Of a stretch of DNA of 64,000 nt, positions 27,030 through 35,343 are shown piece by piece. The stretch covers positions 606,892-670,891 of the forward strand of contig NZ_JACJVQ010000005.1 of NCBI RefSeq assembly GCF_014212135.1, written 5' to 3'. Each line of letters begins with the position of its first letter. Within the stretch, counting starts at the first letter, position 1. The position numbers and the translations under genes are program-made. A model generated the notes under the pieces. It was not told where the DNA came from. It did no database searches and saw nothing but the letters and a program-made list of their open reading frames with translations. The DNA comes from Cohnella thailandensis. Lineage in GTDB: Bacteria; Bacillota; Bacilli; Paenibacillales; Paenibacillaceae.

Positions 27030-27869
27030 TTAATGCAGCGGTTTCTTCCTGAACTCGCCGATGACATCGATCGTCTGCACGACGTTCACGAACGCCCTGG
27101 GATCCACGTCTCGAATCAGCTTCCGAAGCTCGGCCAGCTCGTAGCGCGTCGTTACGGTCATCAGCATGTCCTTTTCCTCGCTCGTATAGGCCCCTTTGGT
27201 TCGGAGAATGGTGACTCCCCTCGGGATTTCGAGCAGGCGCCCGGCAAGCTCGGCCGTGCGGTTCGTAACGATAAAAGCGGTGACTTTGCGATGCGGAGTA
27301 TGAACGGCGTCGATAACCTTTCCCGTCACGAAGATCGACAGCATAGAATAAAAGGCGGCATCCCAATCCCGTTTGTAGAGACCGAGCGCTAGCACGACGG
27401 CCGTGTTCAGAATAAAAATAAGTATGCCCACGGGAAGATCCCGTTTCCGCGAGATAATGGAAGCGATGATGTCGAAGCCTCCCGAGGAGCCGCCGTACCG
27501 AAGCGCGATCGCGGTGCCCGCGCCGACGAGCACGCCTCCGAATACGGAAGAGATGAGCCGTTCGTCCGTCATGTCGCCTAGAGGAATGATTTGCATGAAC
27601 AGAGTAGTGAAGACCACGTTGAGAACGCTGAGAAGAATAAACCTCCGGCCTAGAATGGTCAATCCCCACATCAAAACAGGCACGTTAAGGACAAAATACA
27701 AGATGCCGATGTTCCAATCGGTAACGTAACCGACGATGATCGCAACGCCGGATAATCCGCCGCTTAAGAGTCCTTCCGGAATGATTAGCAGGCGGAAGCC
27801 GGCGGCAATGGCCGCCGCCGAGACCGCCATCGCGACGATGCCGAAGATCAGGGACATCCTTTTGTTCAT
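27030..27869 (-). CDS. YitT family membrane protein (DUF161 + DUF2179)
   Basis: 279 aa with five or six predicted membrane helices in the first ~165 residues (e.g. GFRLLIIPEGLLSGGLSGVAIIVGYVTDWNIG and GGVLVGAGTAIALRYGGSSGGFDIIA). The C-terminal cytoplasmic DUF2179 domain (ITAFIV-type strand, RGVTILRTKGAYTSEEKDMLMTVTTRYEL) resembles a small ligand-binding ACT-like fold. YitT proteins are widespread in Bacillota and their function is unknown. The gene stands alone. Between it and cshA (27870-28155) I see only the cshA promoter. Confidence 0.88.
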   Translation of the reverse strand: MNKRMSLIFGIVAMAVSAAAIAAGFRLLIIPEGLLSGGLSGVAIIVGYVTDWNIGILYFVLNVPVLMWGLTILGRRFILLSVLNVVFTTLFMQIIPLGDMTDERLISSVFGGVLVGAGTAIALRYGGSSGGFDIIASIISRKRDLPVGILIFILNTAVVLALGLYKRDWDAAFYSMLSIFVTGKVIDAVHTPHRKVTAFIVTNRTAELAGRLLEIPRGVTILRTKGAYTSEEKDMLMTVTTRYELAELRKLIRDVDPRAFVNVVQTIDVIGEFRKKPLH

Positions 27870-28080
27870 CCGATCCGAGCCCCCAGACTTGAATGAGCCG
27901 ATTTTTGATTAGGGTACCCTGGGCCAAGAAGGTCATTCAGCGGGAGACGGGCGCGACGAACCGGGGTTGGTTAACAATTCCATGTAAGGAAAGGGATCGA
28001 AAAGACGGGGAGGAGAAGAAGGAGAACGGAAGCCCAATTTTTGCGTGAAAGAGAATGACTGGAGTTTCCAGTGTCGTTTG

Positions 28081-28089
28081 TGGTATAAT
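28081..28089 (+). promoter_or_regulatory. cshA: Extended -10 promoter of cshA
   Basis: TGGTATAAT (28081-28089) is an extended -10 element; no good -35 is seen at 17 bp. The transcript would begin near 28096 and leave a ~60-nt leader before the TTG start. Confidence 0.55.
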
Positions 28090-28155
28090 TACCTGTATAT
28101 TTTTTTGGAAGCCGAATTGAATAAGGCACCATTACAGAAGGAGTTTGAAAAAAAT

Positions 28156-29787
28156 TTGAGCACATTCTCAGAATTCGGGTTGGAGTCGGACGTACTTCAA
28201 GCCATTACCGATTTAGGTTACGAAGAACCGACCCCGATTCAAGCACACGCGATTCCCGTCGCTCTCAGCGGTCGAGATATGATTGGTCAGGCCCAGACAG
28301 GGACCGGTAAAACCGCAGCCTTCGGGATTCCGCTCGTCAGCAAGATCGCTGCATCCGAAGACCGCATCGTCACTTTGATCATGACGCCTACTCGCGAACT
28401 CGCTATTCAAGTAGCGGAAGAAATCGAGAAGCTGGGCCGCACGAAGGGCATTCGCTCGCTTCCGATCTACGGCGGCCAAGACATCGGGCGCCAAATCCGC
28501 GGACTCAAGCGCCGCCCTCAGATTATTATCGGCACGCCGGGCCGACTTCTTGACCATATCAACCGGAAGACCATTCGTTTGGACGACGTTCAGACCGTCG
28601 TGCTGGACGAAGCGGACGAAATGCTCGACATGGGCTTCATGGAAGACATCACTTCCATTCTGAGCCTCGTTCCGGAAGAGCGTCAAACGCTGCTGTTCTC
28701 GGCGACGATGCCGGCTAACATTCAGAAGCTGGCGCAGCAGTTCCTGAAGAATCCGGAGCACATCTCCATGATTCCGAAGACGCAGACGACGAACAAGAAC
28801 ATCCAGCAATTCTATATCGAGGTTCAAGAGCGGATGAAGTTCGACGGCCTCTGCCGCTTGCTCGATATGGAGCCGCCGGAGCTGGCGATCATCTTCGGCC
28901 GCACGAAGCGCCGCGTCGCCGAGCTGTCCGAAGCTCTCATGAAGCGCGGATACGCGGCCGACGGCCTTCACGGCGACCTGTCGCAGAATCAACGCGATGC
29001 GGTCATGCGCAAGTTCCGCGACGGCAGCATCGACGTCCTCGTAGCGACCGACGTTGCCGCGCGCGGCCTGGATATCTCCGGCGTCACGCACGTCATCAAC
29101 TTCGACCTTCCCCAAGACCCGGAGAGCTACGTTCACCGGATCGGCCGTACCGGCCGCGCGGGCAAGGAAGGAACCTCCTGGACGTTCGTCACTCCGCGCG
29201 AGACGGATCATCTCCACTTCATCGAGAAGATTACCCGTCACCGCATCTCCAAGAAGCCGCTTCCTACCCTCAGCGAAGCCATGGAAGGCAAACAACGCGT
29301 CATCGCCGAGAGAATTATCGAGGCGGTCGGGAACGAAGAAGATACCAATGCGTATAAGTGGGTAGCGGCCCAGCTGCTTGAGCAATACGATTCCGTTCAA
29401 TTGCTTGCTGCGGCGATGAAGCTGCTGACGGGCGACAAGAAGGACGTAGCGGTCGAGCTGACTCCGGAAGATCCGATCCGCTCGAAGAAGCGCAAATTCG
29501 ACGGGCGCAGCGGCGGCTACGGAGGCCAAGGACGCGGAGGCTACGGCCAGCGTCGCGAAGGCGGCTACGGAGGCCAAGGGCGCGGAGGCTATGGCCAGCG
29601 TCGCGAAGGCGGCGGCTATAACGGCGAGCGTCGCGGCAACTACGGCGGCGGCGGCGGCCAAGGTGGCGGCTATCGCAAGCCTTACCGCGAAGGCGGCCAA
29701 GGACGCCGCGAAGACGGAGGCGGCTACCGCAACGATCGCCGCGAGGAATCGCGCGGCTCTCGCAGCGAGGATTACGTGAACATCTAA
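28156..29787 (+). CDS. cshA: DEAD-box RNA helicase CshA-like
   Basis: 543 aa from TTG 28156 (AAGGAG 12 nt upstream), giving the family N-terminus [17 protein letters not shown]. The frame stays open upstream to 28045, but that region holds the promoter. Motifs: Q-motif, [12 protein letters not shown] (Walker A), [32 protein letters not shown] and [10 protein letters not shown]. An RNA-binding C-terminal region ends in a long Gly/Arg/Tyr-rich tail of ~95 residues with a 16-aa repeat. CshA works in RNA degradosome-type turnover, ribosome assembly and cold adaptation. It precedes a DUF624 gene and 6S RNA. Confidence 0.93.
   Translation: MSTFSEFGLESDVLQAITDLGYEEPTPIQAHAIPVALSGRDMIGQAQTGTGKTAAFGIPLVSKIAASEDRIVTLIMTPTRELAIQVAEEIEKLGRTKGIRSLPIYGGQDIGRQIRGLKRRPQIIIGTPGRLLDHINRKTIRLDDVQTVVLDEADEMLDMGFMEDITSILSLVPEERQTLLFSATMPANIQKLAQQFLKNPEHISMIPKTQTTNKNIQQFYIEVQERMKFDGLCRLLDMEPPELAIIFGRTKRRVAELSEALMKRGYAADGLHGDLSQNQRDAVMRKFRDGSIDVLVATDVAARGLDISGVTHVINFDLPQDPESYVHRIGRTGRAGKEGTSWTFVTPRETDHLHFIEKITRHRISKKPLPTLSEAMEGKQRVIAERIIEAVGNEEDTNAYKWVAAQLLEQYDSVQLLAAAMKLLTGDKKDVAVELTPEDPIRSKKRKFDGRSGGYGGQGRGGYGQRREGGYGGQGRGGYGQRREGGGYNGERRGNYGGGGGQGGGYRKPYREGGQGRREDGGGYRNDRREESRGSRSEDYVNI
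29515..29610 (+). repeat. 48-bp direct repeat coding the RGG tail of CshA
   Basis: Two near-identical 48-bp copies start at 29515 and 29563, each coding [20 protein letters not shown] sequence. The copies differ at a few third positions, so the repeat is under coding constraint. It is likely prone to copy-number change. Confidence 0.7.
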
Positions 29788-29822
29788 TCGCACCACACGA
29801 TGGCACCTAGGGAGGAATACCC

Positions 29823-30590
29823 ATGGAAATGCGGGGCATGATGGGCGGCTTTTACAAGATCTCGGAGTGGATCATGCGATTGTCCGTTACGAACGTTCTT
29901 TGGGTGGTTTGTTCGATACCGGTATTCTTCTTCGCCCTGACGGCTCTCCTTACCTCGGAGACCACAGGGCAGCTGGTGGCGAACGTGATCATCATCTCCA
30001 TTCTGTCCCCATTTACTCTGTTTCCGGCGACCTCGGCCATGTTCTCGGTCGCCCGGAAGTGGGTAATGGGAGATACGGACGTTCCGCTGTTCAAGACTTT
30101 CTTCAGAAGCTACAAGCAGAACTATGTACAAGCCATGCTTGGCGGAATCATCTATGCCGTTCTGTTCGCGATTCTGATCGTCGATTACCAAGTCTATTTA
30201 AAAGACCTTAAAGGCTTCGGCGTTCTGGCCATTTTGTTTCTGGCGCTGATGGTCCTGCTGTTCATCTCGCTGTTCCAGTTTTTCTCTTTGCTGTCGCACT
30301 TTCATATGAAGACGATGCAATTGATCAAGAATGCGGTCATTCTGACGATAGGTCGGCCGTTGCGTTCTCTGTCCACGGCAGTTGTGAGCGGTTTCATTCT
30401 TTATATCAGCGTCTTCAAGTTCACGTTCCTCATTCCGTTCTTTATGGGAAGCGTCATCGCGGTGTTCGCGTTCTTCAACTTCTATCAAACGATCCAGAAG
30501 ATGCAGGCTAAGAATGCCGCCGCGGAAGAAGACGGCGAAGCGCTTCCGATCGAGGATTCCCCGACTAAAGACGATGAAGAGATCAAATAA
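29823..30590 (+). CDS. YesL-family (DUF624) membrane protein
   Basis: 255 aa with five or six predicted membrane segments. The DUF624 signature is visible: MRLSVTNVLWVVCSIPVFF at the N-terminus, LFPATSAMFSVARKWVMGDTDVPLFKTFFRSYKQNY in the first cytoplasmic region, then a Glu/Asp-rich C-terminal tail (~225-255). In B. subtilis yesL is the first gene of the RG-I cluster, and family members elsewhere accompany sugar ABC importers. Here it follows cshA by 35 nt, away from the RG-I island, so the link to sugar uptake is uncertain. Function unknown. Confidence 0.82.
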   Translation: MEMRGMMGGFYKISEWIMRLSVTNVLWVVCSIPVFFFALTALLTSETTGQLVANVIIISILSPFTLFPATSAMFSVARKWVMGDTDVPLFKTFFRSYKQNYVQAMLGGIIYAVLFAILIVDYQVYLKDLKGFGVLAILFLALMVLLFISLFQFFSLLSHFHMKTMQLIKNAVILTIGRPLRSLSTAVVSGFILYISVFKFTFLIPFFMGSVIAVFAFFNFYQTIQKMQAKNAAAEEDGEALPIEDSPTKDDEEIK

Positions 30591-30609
30591 GGACGATTGA
30601 TGTCACGGG

Positions 30610-30638
30610 TTTACTTTTGCCGTGCCTGTGATTATAAT
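30610..30638 (+). promoter_or_regulatory. Sigma-A promoter of 6S RNA
   Basis: The -35 TTTACT (30610-30615) and the consensus -10 TATAAT (30633-30638) are separated by 17 bp. The predicted start near 30645 fits the 5' end of the 6S RNA. Confidence 0.75.
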
Positions 30639-30644
30639 GTTCTT

Positions 30645-30826
30645 ACTCCTGCGATGTGCGTCACGACGATATATTGTTTTGAACCAATGCAATTTCACCG
30701 GGAGTTCGACATTGTCCGGCGGCTGGCATGCCCCCGAAAGGGGAAGTCAAAAGCGCGGACTGAGGACACCCACCTGCGAGAGCGGGTTCAGAAACTTGCG
30801 CGTCGAACGGCAGAGCGGGTTTTTTC
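30645..30826 (+). ncRNA. ssrS: 6S RNA (SsrS/BsrA type)
   Basis: A ~182-nt non-coding stretch between the DUF624 gene and the next CDS carries Firmicutes 6S RNA landmarks: CCTGCGATG near the 5' end, GGGAGTTCGACATTGTCCGG, CCCCGAAAGGGGAAGTC, GAGGACACCCACCTGC and a 3' CGTCGAACGGCAGAG, followed by a T-run. The 5' CTCCTGC and 3' GCAGAG regions can pair to close the molecule around the open bubble that mimics a promoter. 6S RNA sequesters sigma-A RNA polymerase in stationary phase. A promoter precedes it. The family assignment is from memory of the consensus and could be confirmed by a covariance-model search. Confidence 0.85.
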
Positions 30827-30907
30827 TTTTTATTGCCTTTAATCCCCGGGACAAGCGTGTTATTATTATTAGAAGCGCATATGGCACCCGGAGGGAGAGA
30901 ATGTGTA

Positions 30908-31291
30908 TTGCTTAAGCGATTGCTCATCGGATTGTTCCGCAGCCAGGAGCATACGGGCGACAAGGCGAAGGATCCGAAGCTGAAGTCTCATTATTACCGT
31001 ATGCCCAAGGATAAGGCATGGGACGAAGTCCTGTCTATCCTGAAGAAGATGCAGGGCTATAAGATTCTCCACGAGGTCCCCAATATCGGCGAGATCGTCA
31101 TGGAGAAGCGCACGATGTCGGGGCGCACGATGGACATCACGATTCAGATCGTGGGAACGGGTCCCGGGCGGTCGGCCGTCGACATCTATTCTGCCTCCAG
31201 AGGCTCTCTGGGAGACTTGGGAGCGAACTATCGCGTCATTCAAGAGATTTATGGCGTTCTGGACAAGAAACTCTCCGCTTACAAAGCATAA
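30908..31291 (+). CDS. Small DUF1499-like protein
   Basis: About 127 aa if started at TTG 30908, preceded by GGAGGGAGAG; the frame is open upstream through the 6S RNA terminator, which is not expected to be coding. No signal peptide or membrane helix. The C-terminal half (VDIYSASRGSLGDLGANYRVI) resembles the 'SASR-x-G-x-x-D-x-G-x-N' signature of DUF1499, a family of unknown function. It is followed by a bidirectional terminator, so it forms a single-gene unit. Confidence 0.65.
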   Translation: MLKRLLIGLFRSQEHTGDKAKDPKLKSHYYRMPKDKAWDEVLSILKKMQGYKILHEVPNIGEIVMEKRTMSGRTMDITIQIVGTGPGRSAVDIYSASRGSLGDLGANYRVIQEIYGVLDKKLSAYKA

Positions 31292-31332
31292 CTCAAGATT
31301 ACCGAACATATAGGTGCAACCCGCACCGCACC

Positions 31333-31375
31333 AAAAAAAGCGAGGAAGGCGGAAGGCCTTGTCTCGCTTTTTTTT
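31333..31375. terminator. Bidirectional terminator between the DUF1499-like gene and tpx
   Basis: AAAAAAAGCGAG (31333-31344) pairs with CTCGCTTTTTTTT (31363-31375), with an inner AGGC/GCCT-type stem. A- and T-runs flank the stem, so it can work on both strands. Confidence 0.85.
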
Positions 31376-31397
31376 GACGAATTGTCGCCTGCGGAGA

Positions 31398-31916
31398 TTA
31401 AAGCAAGCTGCGGACGGCCGCAATCGCCGAATCGTAGTCCGGATGCTCGGTCATTTCCTTGAGGACTTCGATGTAAGTCAGCTTGTCGTTCTGATCGAGG
31501 ACGAAGATGGAGCGCATATCCAATTGAAACTCTTTGATAAGTACGCCGTATGACTTACCGAAGGAATTATCCTTGTAGTCGGACAGAAGGACGACGCGAT
31601 CGACTCCGGCGGCTCCGCACCAGCGGGCTTGGGCGAACGGAAGGTCCGCGCTGACCGTCAGGATGACGACTCCTTCGCCGAGCTTGGAAGCCTCTTCGTT
31701 GAAACGGCGGGTTTGGGCGTCGCACACGCCGGTATCGATGGAAGGAACGACGCTGATCAGCTTCACCTTGCCTGCGTAATCCTGAAGCGATGCGGTCTCC
31801 AGAAGATTCTTGCTAAGTTGGAAGTCCGGCGCTTGCTCGCCGACTTTAAGCTCGGGTCCTACCAAGGTAAGCGGGTTGCCTTTGAATGTGGCTACGTTCG
31901 CGCGTTCTTGACTCAT
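31398..31916 (-). CDS. tpx: Thiol peroxidase (atypical 2-Cys peroxiredoxin)
   Basis: 172 aa from the ATG at 31916, which has a perfect GAAGGAGGT on the minus strand. Tpx reduces hydrogen peroxide and organic peroxides using thioredoxin. The peroxidatic Cys65 lies in [15 protein letters not shown] and the resolving Cys100 in [11 protein letters not shown], the standard Tpx arrangement. Residues [10 protein letters not shown] near the N-terminus and the [14 protein letters not shown] strand complete the fold. The gene is monocistronic, convergent with the DUF1499-like gene and divergent from the rhomboid gene. Confidence 0.94.
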   Translation of the reverse strand: MSQERANVATFKGNPLTLVGPELKVGEQAPDFQLSKNLLETASLQDYAGKVKLISVVPSIDTGVCDAQTRRFNEEASKLGEGVVILTVSADLPFAQARWCGAAGVDRVVLLSDYKDNSFGKSYGVLIKEFQLDMRSIFVLDQNDKLTYIEVLKEMTEHPDYDSAIAAVRSLL

Positions 31917-32032
31917 GGTTGGGTGTACCTCCTTCAAGAATATGGGCTTGCCGAATATCATTATAAACTTTGCCAATTATCGTTGTCCAATAATCGGAAG
32001 AGAATATAGGAAAGTCAGAATGGGGGCTCTTC

Positions 32033-32638
32033 ATGATCTTCGTCCGCTACGAGAGCTGGAGGCAGTATCTCCGGCTGTACCCCGTCAATTCCGTCATCAT
32101 AGCCGCATGCATCGCGATGTTCGTCGTCGAATTGATCGGGGGAGGCTTTACCAACGGGAATTTGCTGCGTTTGGGAGCGATCACAACCTATGAAGAGTAT
32201 GACGGGTTCTGGCGCTATGCGGCTGCCTTGTTCCTGCATGGAAGCTGGCCGCATATTATTTTTAACTTGTTCGCCATCTTCGTGTTCGCTCCTCCCCTGG
32301 AAAGGATGTTCGGACACGTCCGATATGCGCTTTTTTACTTGGTCACAGGCGTTCTGGGCAACGTCATTGCGGTCTGGGCCGCTACGGAAGGCATGATCGG
32401 AATCGGCGCTTCTACGGCGATTTACGGGCTTTACGGGGCCTATTTATATATTTGCTTATTTGAGCGTCATAAACTGGATCCCGGTTCCAGAACGACGGTC
32501 TACGGCATTCTGGCGACGGGGCTTATTTACTCTTTTATCGTCCCGAACGTCGGTTACTGGGCCCATATCGGGGGGCTTGTCATCGGATTCGCGCTTTATA
32601 AGCTCCTCGGCCCGAAGCTGGAGCGTTCCTACAGGTAA
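32033..32638 (+). CDS. Rhomboid-family intramembrane serine protease
   Basis: 201 aa, a minimal six-helix rhomboid. HGSWPHIIFNL (His69, His74, Asn78) forms the oxyanion region on helix 2. The catalytic Ser127 lies in GIGASTAIYG on helix 4, and His178 is in GYWAHIGGLVIGF on helix 6. All catalytic residues are present, so it should be active; the motif reads GAST rather than the more common GASG. Substrates are unknown. It precedes a LysR-type regulator by 46 nt, possibly in one transcript. Confidence 0.88.
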   Translation: MIFVRYESWRQYLRLYPVNSVIIAACIAMFVVELIGGGFTNGNLLRLGAITTYEEYDGFWRYAAALFLHGSWPHIIFNLFAIFVFAPPLERMFGHVRYALFYLVTGVLGNVIAVWAATEGMIGIGASTAIYGLYGAYLYICLFERHKLDPGSRTTVYGILATGLIYSFIVPNVGYWAHIGGLVIGFALYKLLGPKLERSYR

Positions 32639-32684
32639 CGGGATCGAAAAGGGTTTACGTATTTTCCGGAGGGAGTAACGTCAG

Positions 32685-33587
32685 GTGGAATTGCGACAAT
32701 TGCAATATTTCGTACACGTGGCGCGCATGCAGCACGTCACCAAGGCAGCTGAGGAGTTGCACGTCGCCCAATCGGCGGTAAGCCGCCAGATTCATCGGTT
32801 GGAAGAGGAGCTTGGCGTTAGGCTCTTCATGCAGCGCGGGAGGAACGTTCAGCTGACGCCGGTGGGCCAGCTGTTCCTCAAGAGGGCGGAAGAGATTCTG
32901 CAGGATCTCGATCGCGCCGTCAACGAGATTCATGAATTTCTCGACCCGGAGGTCGGAGAGATTCGCCTCGGATTCCCGCACAGCTTGGGCACGCATCTTA
33001 TTCCCAAGGTTATCGCGTCGTTCCGGAAGAAGCATCCGAACGTGAAGTTCCGGTTTCGCCAAGGCATGTATCCTTCGCTGATTCGGGACGTTGTCGAGGC
33101 GGAGGTGGATCTGGCGTTCATCTCGCCTATGCCCGACAAGAGCGATCGGGTCGAGGGCGAGGTCATCCTGACGGAAAGCCTGTGCGCGATTCTGCCGAAG
33201 GATCATCCGCTCGCAAGCGAAGAGTATATCGATCTGAACCAATTGAAGGACGATACGTTCGTTCTGTTCAGCCAAGGCTACTCTTTGCGCCCGATCGTCT
33301 GGGAGGCTTGCCGGAATGCCGGCTTCCTGCCGAAGATCGGCTTCGAGGGCGAGGAGACGGACACGATTCGCGGCTTCGTCGCCGCCGGCATGGGGGTGAG
33401 CTTGCTTCCGGAGATGGCGCTTAGCCTTCAGAGCTCGTTCATGCCCGCCATCGTGAAGATCCGCGAGCCTAACGTGACAAGGACGATCGCTCTCATCCGC
33501 AGGGCGGGAGAGAAGCCTTCCACCGTCGTGAAGCTCTTCCACGATTACCTGATCGATTACTTCCGCAATGTGTATCAGCCAAGCTGA
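32685..33587 (+). CDS. LysR-type transcriptional regulator (GltC-like)
   Basis: 300 aa. The N-terminal helix-turn-helix (residues 1-60, MELRQLQYFVHVARMQHVTKAAEELHVAQSAVSRQI) is typical of LysR proteins and resembles GltC of B. subtilis most in wording. A periplasmic-binding-like effector domain follows (~90-295, with GMGVSLLPE). The GTG start at 32685 has GGAGGGA upstream. No divergent target gene lies next to it, as many LysR genes have; upstream is the rhomboid gene in the same direction. Target and effector unknown. Confidence 0.88.
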   Translation: MELRQLQYFVHVARMQHVTKAAEELHVAQSAVSRQIHRLEEELGVRLFMQRGRNVQLTPVGQLFLKRAEEILQDLDRAVNEIHEFLDPEVGEIRLGFPHSLGTHLIPKVIASFRKKHPNVKFRFRQGMYPSLIRDVVEAEVDLAFISPMPDKSDRVEGEVILTESLCAILPKDHPLASEEYIDLNQLKDDTFVLFSQGYSLRPIVWEACRNAGFLPKIGFEGEETDTIRGFVAAGMGVSLLPEMALSLQSSFMPAIVKIREPNVTRTIALIRRAGEKPSTVVKLFHDYLIDYFRNVYQPS

Positions 33588-33606
33588 TTGCGATGCAACA
33601 AAAATA

Positions 33607-33649
33607 GGGAGCTCCGATCCGTCATCCCGGGATGACAATCGGAGCTCCC
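33607..33649. terminator. Bidirectional terminator between LysR gene and yugP-like gene
   Basis: GGGAGCTCCGAT (33607-33618) pairs with ATCGGAGCTCCC (33638-33649), with an inner GTCATCCCGGGATGAC palindrome and flanking A- and T-rich bases. Confidence 0.8.
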
Positions 33650-33665
33650 TTTGCGTTTTGCGATC

Positions 33666-34349
33666 TTATTCCTCGCGGCTGCTGGTGAAGATCATGATGT
33701 ACTTGATCAACTCGAGCAGGGAGATGAGCGCCGCGGCTACGTAGGTTAGGGCGGCTGCATTCAGGACCTTGGCGACTCCGCGTTCCTCGTCGTTGCGGAT
33801 GAAGCCCTCGACGACCATCAGCTTGCGTGCCCGGTTGCTGGCGTTGAATTCGACCGGCAGGGTAACCAATTGGAAGGCGACCGCGGCCGAGAAGAAGATG
33901 ATGCCCAGGCCGACCAGGTTCATGGCTTGGAACAGGAAGCCGGCGATCAGCAGGAACGGCGCGATGCCGGAGGCGAAGCGAACGACCGGGAACATCTTGT
34001 GGCGAAGCACGAGCATCGGATAATGCTCCTTGTGCTGAATCGCGTGGCCGATCTCGTGGCAGGCGACGGAGACGGCCGAGATCGAGCTCTCGTAATACAC
34101 CGGCTCGGACAGTCTTACGACGCGGTTGACCGGATCGTAATGGTCGGACAGCTTGCCCGGAACCGGTTCGATCGGAATGTCGTGCAGCCCGTTGCGATCG
34201 AGAAGGCGTCTTGCGGCTTCATAACCGGTCATGCCGCTGGAGGTCTGGACCTCGGACCATTTGTTGAAGGTTCCGCTGACTCGGAATTGCGCCCACAGCG
34301 AGAGCAAGAACGCAATGATAATTAGAAAATCCATAGGGTGAAAAAACAT
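33666..34349 (-). CDS. Zinc metallopeptidase, YugP family
   Basis: 227 aa. An N-terminal membrane helix (MDFLIIIAFLLSLWAQF) is followed by the metal site CHEIGHAIQH (HExxH, about residue 112) and then three hydrophobic segments (GIAPFLLIAGFLFQAMNLVGLGIIFFSAAVAFQLVTLP). This is the layout of YugP/PF04298 neutral zinc metallopeptidases. The role is not established. It lies 37 nt downstream of the MerR gene on the same strand and is probably co-transcribed with it. Confidence 0.88.
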   Translation of the reverse strand: MFFHPMDFLIIIAFLLSLWAQFRVSGTFNKWSEVQTSSGMTGYEAARRLLDRNGLHDIPIEPVPGKLSDHYDPVNRVVRLSEPVYYESSISAVSVACHEIGHAIQHKEHYPMLVLRHKMFPVVRFASGIAPFLLIAGFLFQAMNLVGLGIIFFSAAVAFQLVTLPVEFNASNRARKLMVVEGFIRNDEERGVAKVLNAAALTYVAAALISLLELIKYIMIFTSSREE

Positions 34350-34386
34350 ATTCGATTCCCTCCGTGTCTAATGGAGCTTCGGCTTC

Positions 34387-34854
34387 TTACATCAGGTTGC
34401 TCTTGTTGAGCAGGAGGAGCAACGCCTCGACGCAAGCCGCTGTCTGCGGGGTAATGACGCTGAACAGCTTCTTCGCTTGCTGGGGCTTTAGCGTATCCAG
34501 AACCGGTTCAAGCTCTTTGACTTGCCGCTCGATCTGAGTAAGCTGAGTCTGAAGCTCGGCCAGCTGCTTGGATACCTGCTCGTTCGGAGTGGCCCGGTGC
34601 AAGGCCGCGAAGTTCTCCTTGATTTCTTCGAGCGTGAATTTCTGTGCCTTCAACATTTCAATACGCCGAATTCGTTCCAAGGTTTCATCATCATACAAAC
34701 GATAATTGCCGGAAGAACGCTGGACGGGGGTCAACAATCCCATCCCGGTGTAATAGTCGATCGTGCGGGGGCTGATCCCTGTCAAACGGGAGAGCTCACC
34801 GATTCGATAAAGGCTGCGTTTGGTTTCCGAAGATTCTTGACGCACGACTTCCAC
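34387..34854 (-). CDS. MerR-family transcriptional regulator
   Basis: 155 aa. The N-terminal winged helix (YRIGELSRLTGISPRTIDYYTGMGLLTPVQRSSGNYRLY) is a standard MerR DNA-binding domain. A long coiled coil (ELQTQLTQIERQVKELEPVL, ~97-116) is followed by a C-terminal helix ending MLLLLNKSNLM-like. No metal-binding cysteine cluster is present; one Cys lies in TAACVEALL. Two GTG starts are possible, 34854 and 34845; the second has a better-spaced AAGGTGG. It is upstream of and close to the yugP-like gene, so it may control that operon. Confidence 0.85.
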   Translation of the reverse strand: MEVVRQESSETKRSLYRIGELSRLTGISPRTIDYYTGMGLLTPVQRSSGNYRLYDDETLERIRRIEMLKAQKFTLEEIKENFAALHRATPNEQVSKQLAELQTQLTQIERQVKELEPVLDTLKPQQAKKLFSVITPQTAACVEALLLLLNKSNLM

Positions 34855-34860
34855 CTTCTT

Positions 34861-35258
34861 TCTTTCTTCGTTTCTGTACTAATAAGATACTTACAAGGAT
34901 ACCGCCAAAACAATTCACTTGTCTTATAACCATTAATATACCCATCCTTAACCATACAGTCAAACGTGATGCTTTTGGAAGCCGATCCGGAGAATCGGGC
35001 GGCAAGGGACATGTAAGGTTTTCGAGGGGTTCATCGGCAGGCAAGGGCTTAAGCGGCCATCCAAACCTTGAAAACCTGACATGAACAGGATTTATGAATA
35101 GTTCACAAAAAAAGACTTCGTACTCCTTGATCGCAAACTTAACAGGAGCTTCGGGTAAAAAGGCCCAAAACAGCGGTTATTTCTTAACATTCCGTTGATG
35201 ATACGAATCTAATGTTAGATTTTTGGTTCAAAACTCCTCGTTTTTTCATTTTACTGTA
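34861..35258. other. Intergenic region between MerR gene and ammonium transporter
   Basis: This AT-richer stretch holds the divergent 5' regions of the MerR and amt genes. No ORF with a ribosome binding site, no known riboswitch and no strong hairpin were recognised. A small palindrome TCTAATGTTAGA lies near 35207. The amt promoter and GlnR-type box lie just to the right. Confidence 0.5.
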
Positions 35259-35287
35259 TTGTCAAATCGTGAACTTCTTACTATAAT
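35259..35287 (+). promoter_or_regulatory. Sigma-A promoter of the ammonium transporter gene
   Basis: The -35 TTGTCA (35259-35264), a 17-bp spacer and a consensus -10 TATAAT (35282-35287) make a strong constitutive-looking promoter; the predicted start is near 35294. Confidence 0.75.
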
Positions 35288-35308
35288 GACACTAAGCCTT
35301 TCTTAAAA

Positions 35309-35325
35309 TGTTATGAAACATTACA
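35309..35325 (+). promoter_or_regulatory. GlnR/TnrA-type operator downstream of the amt promoter
   Basis: TGTTATGAAACATTACA matches the TGTNA-N7-TNACA nitrogen-control box fully at the conserved ends. Because it lies ~15-30 nt downstream of the predicted transcription start, it should act as a repressor roadblock under nitrogen excess rather than as an activator site. Confidence 0.7.
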
Positions 35326-35343
35326 CGTAGGGAGTGGTCGGTA

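Noticed and set aside
28213..29796. Very long antisense ORF (527 codons) opposite cshA, and similar ones opposite amtB, the LDT gene, RsmF and the solute-binding protein
   Set aside because: No ribosome binding sites and no recognisable domains; they mirror the codon bias of the high-GC sense genes.
31953..31975. PerR/Fur-type operator before tpx
   Set aside because: TTATAATGAT matches only one half of the 7-1-7 palindrome; the rest is explained by the TATAAT -10 element of the tpx promoter.
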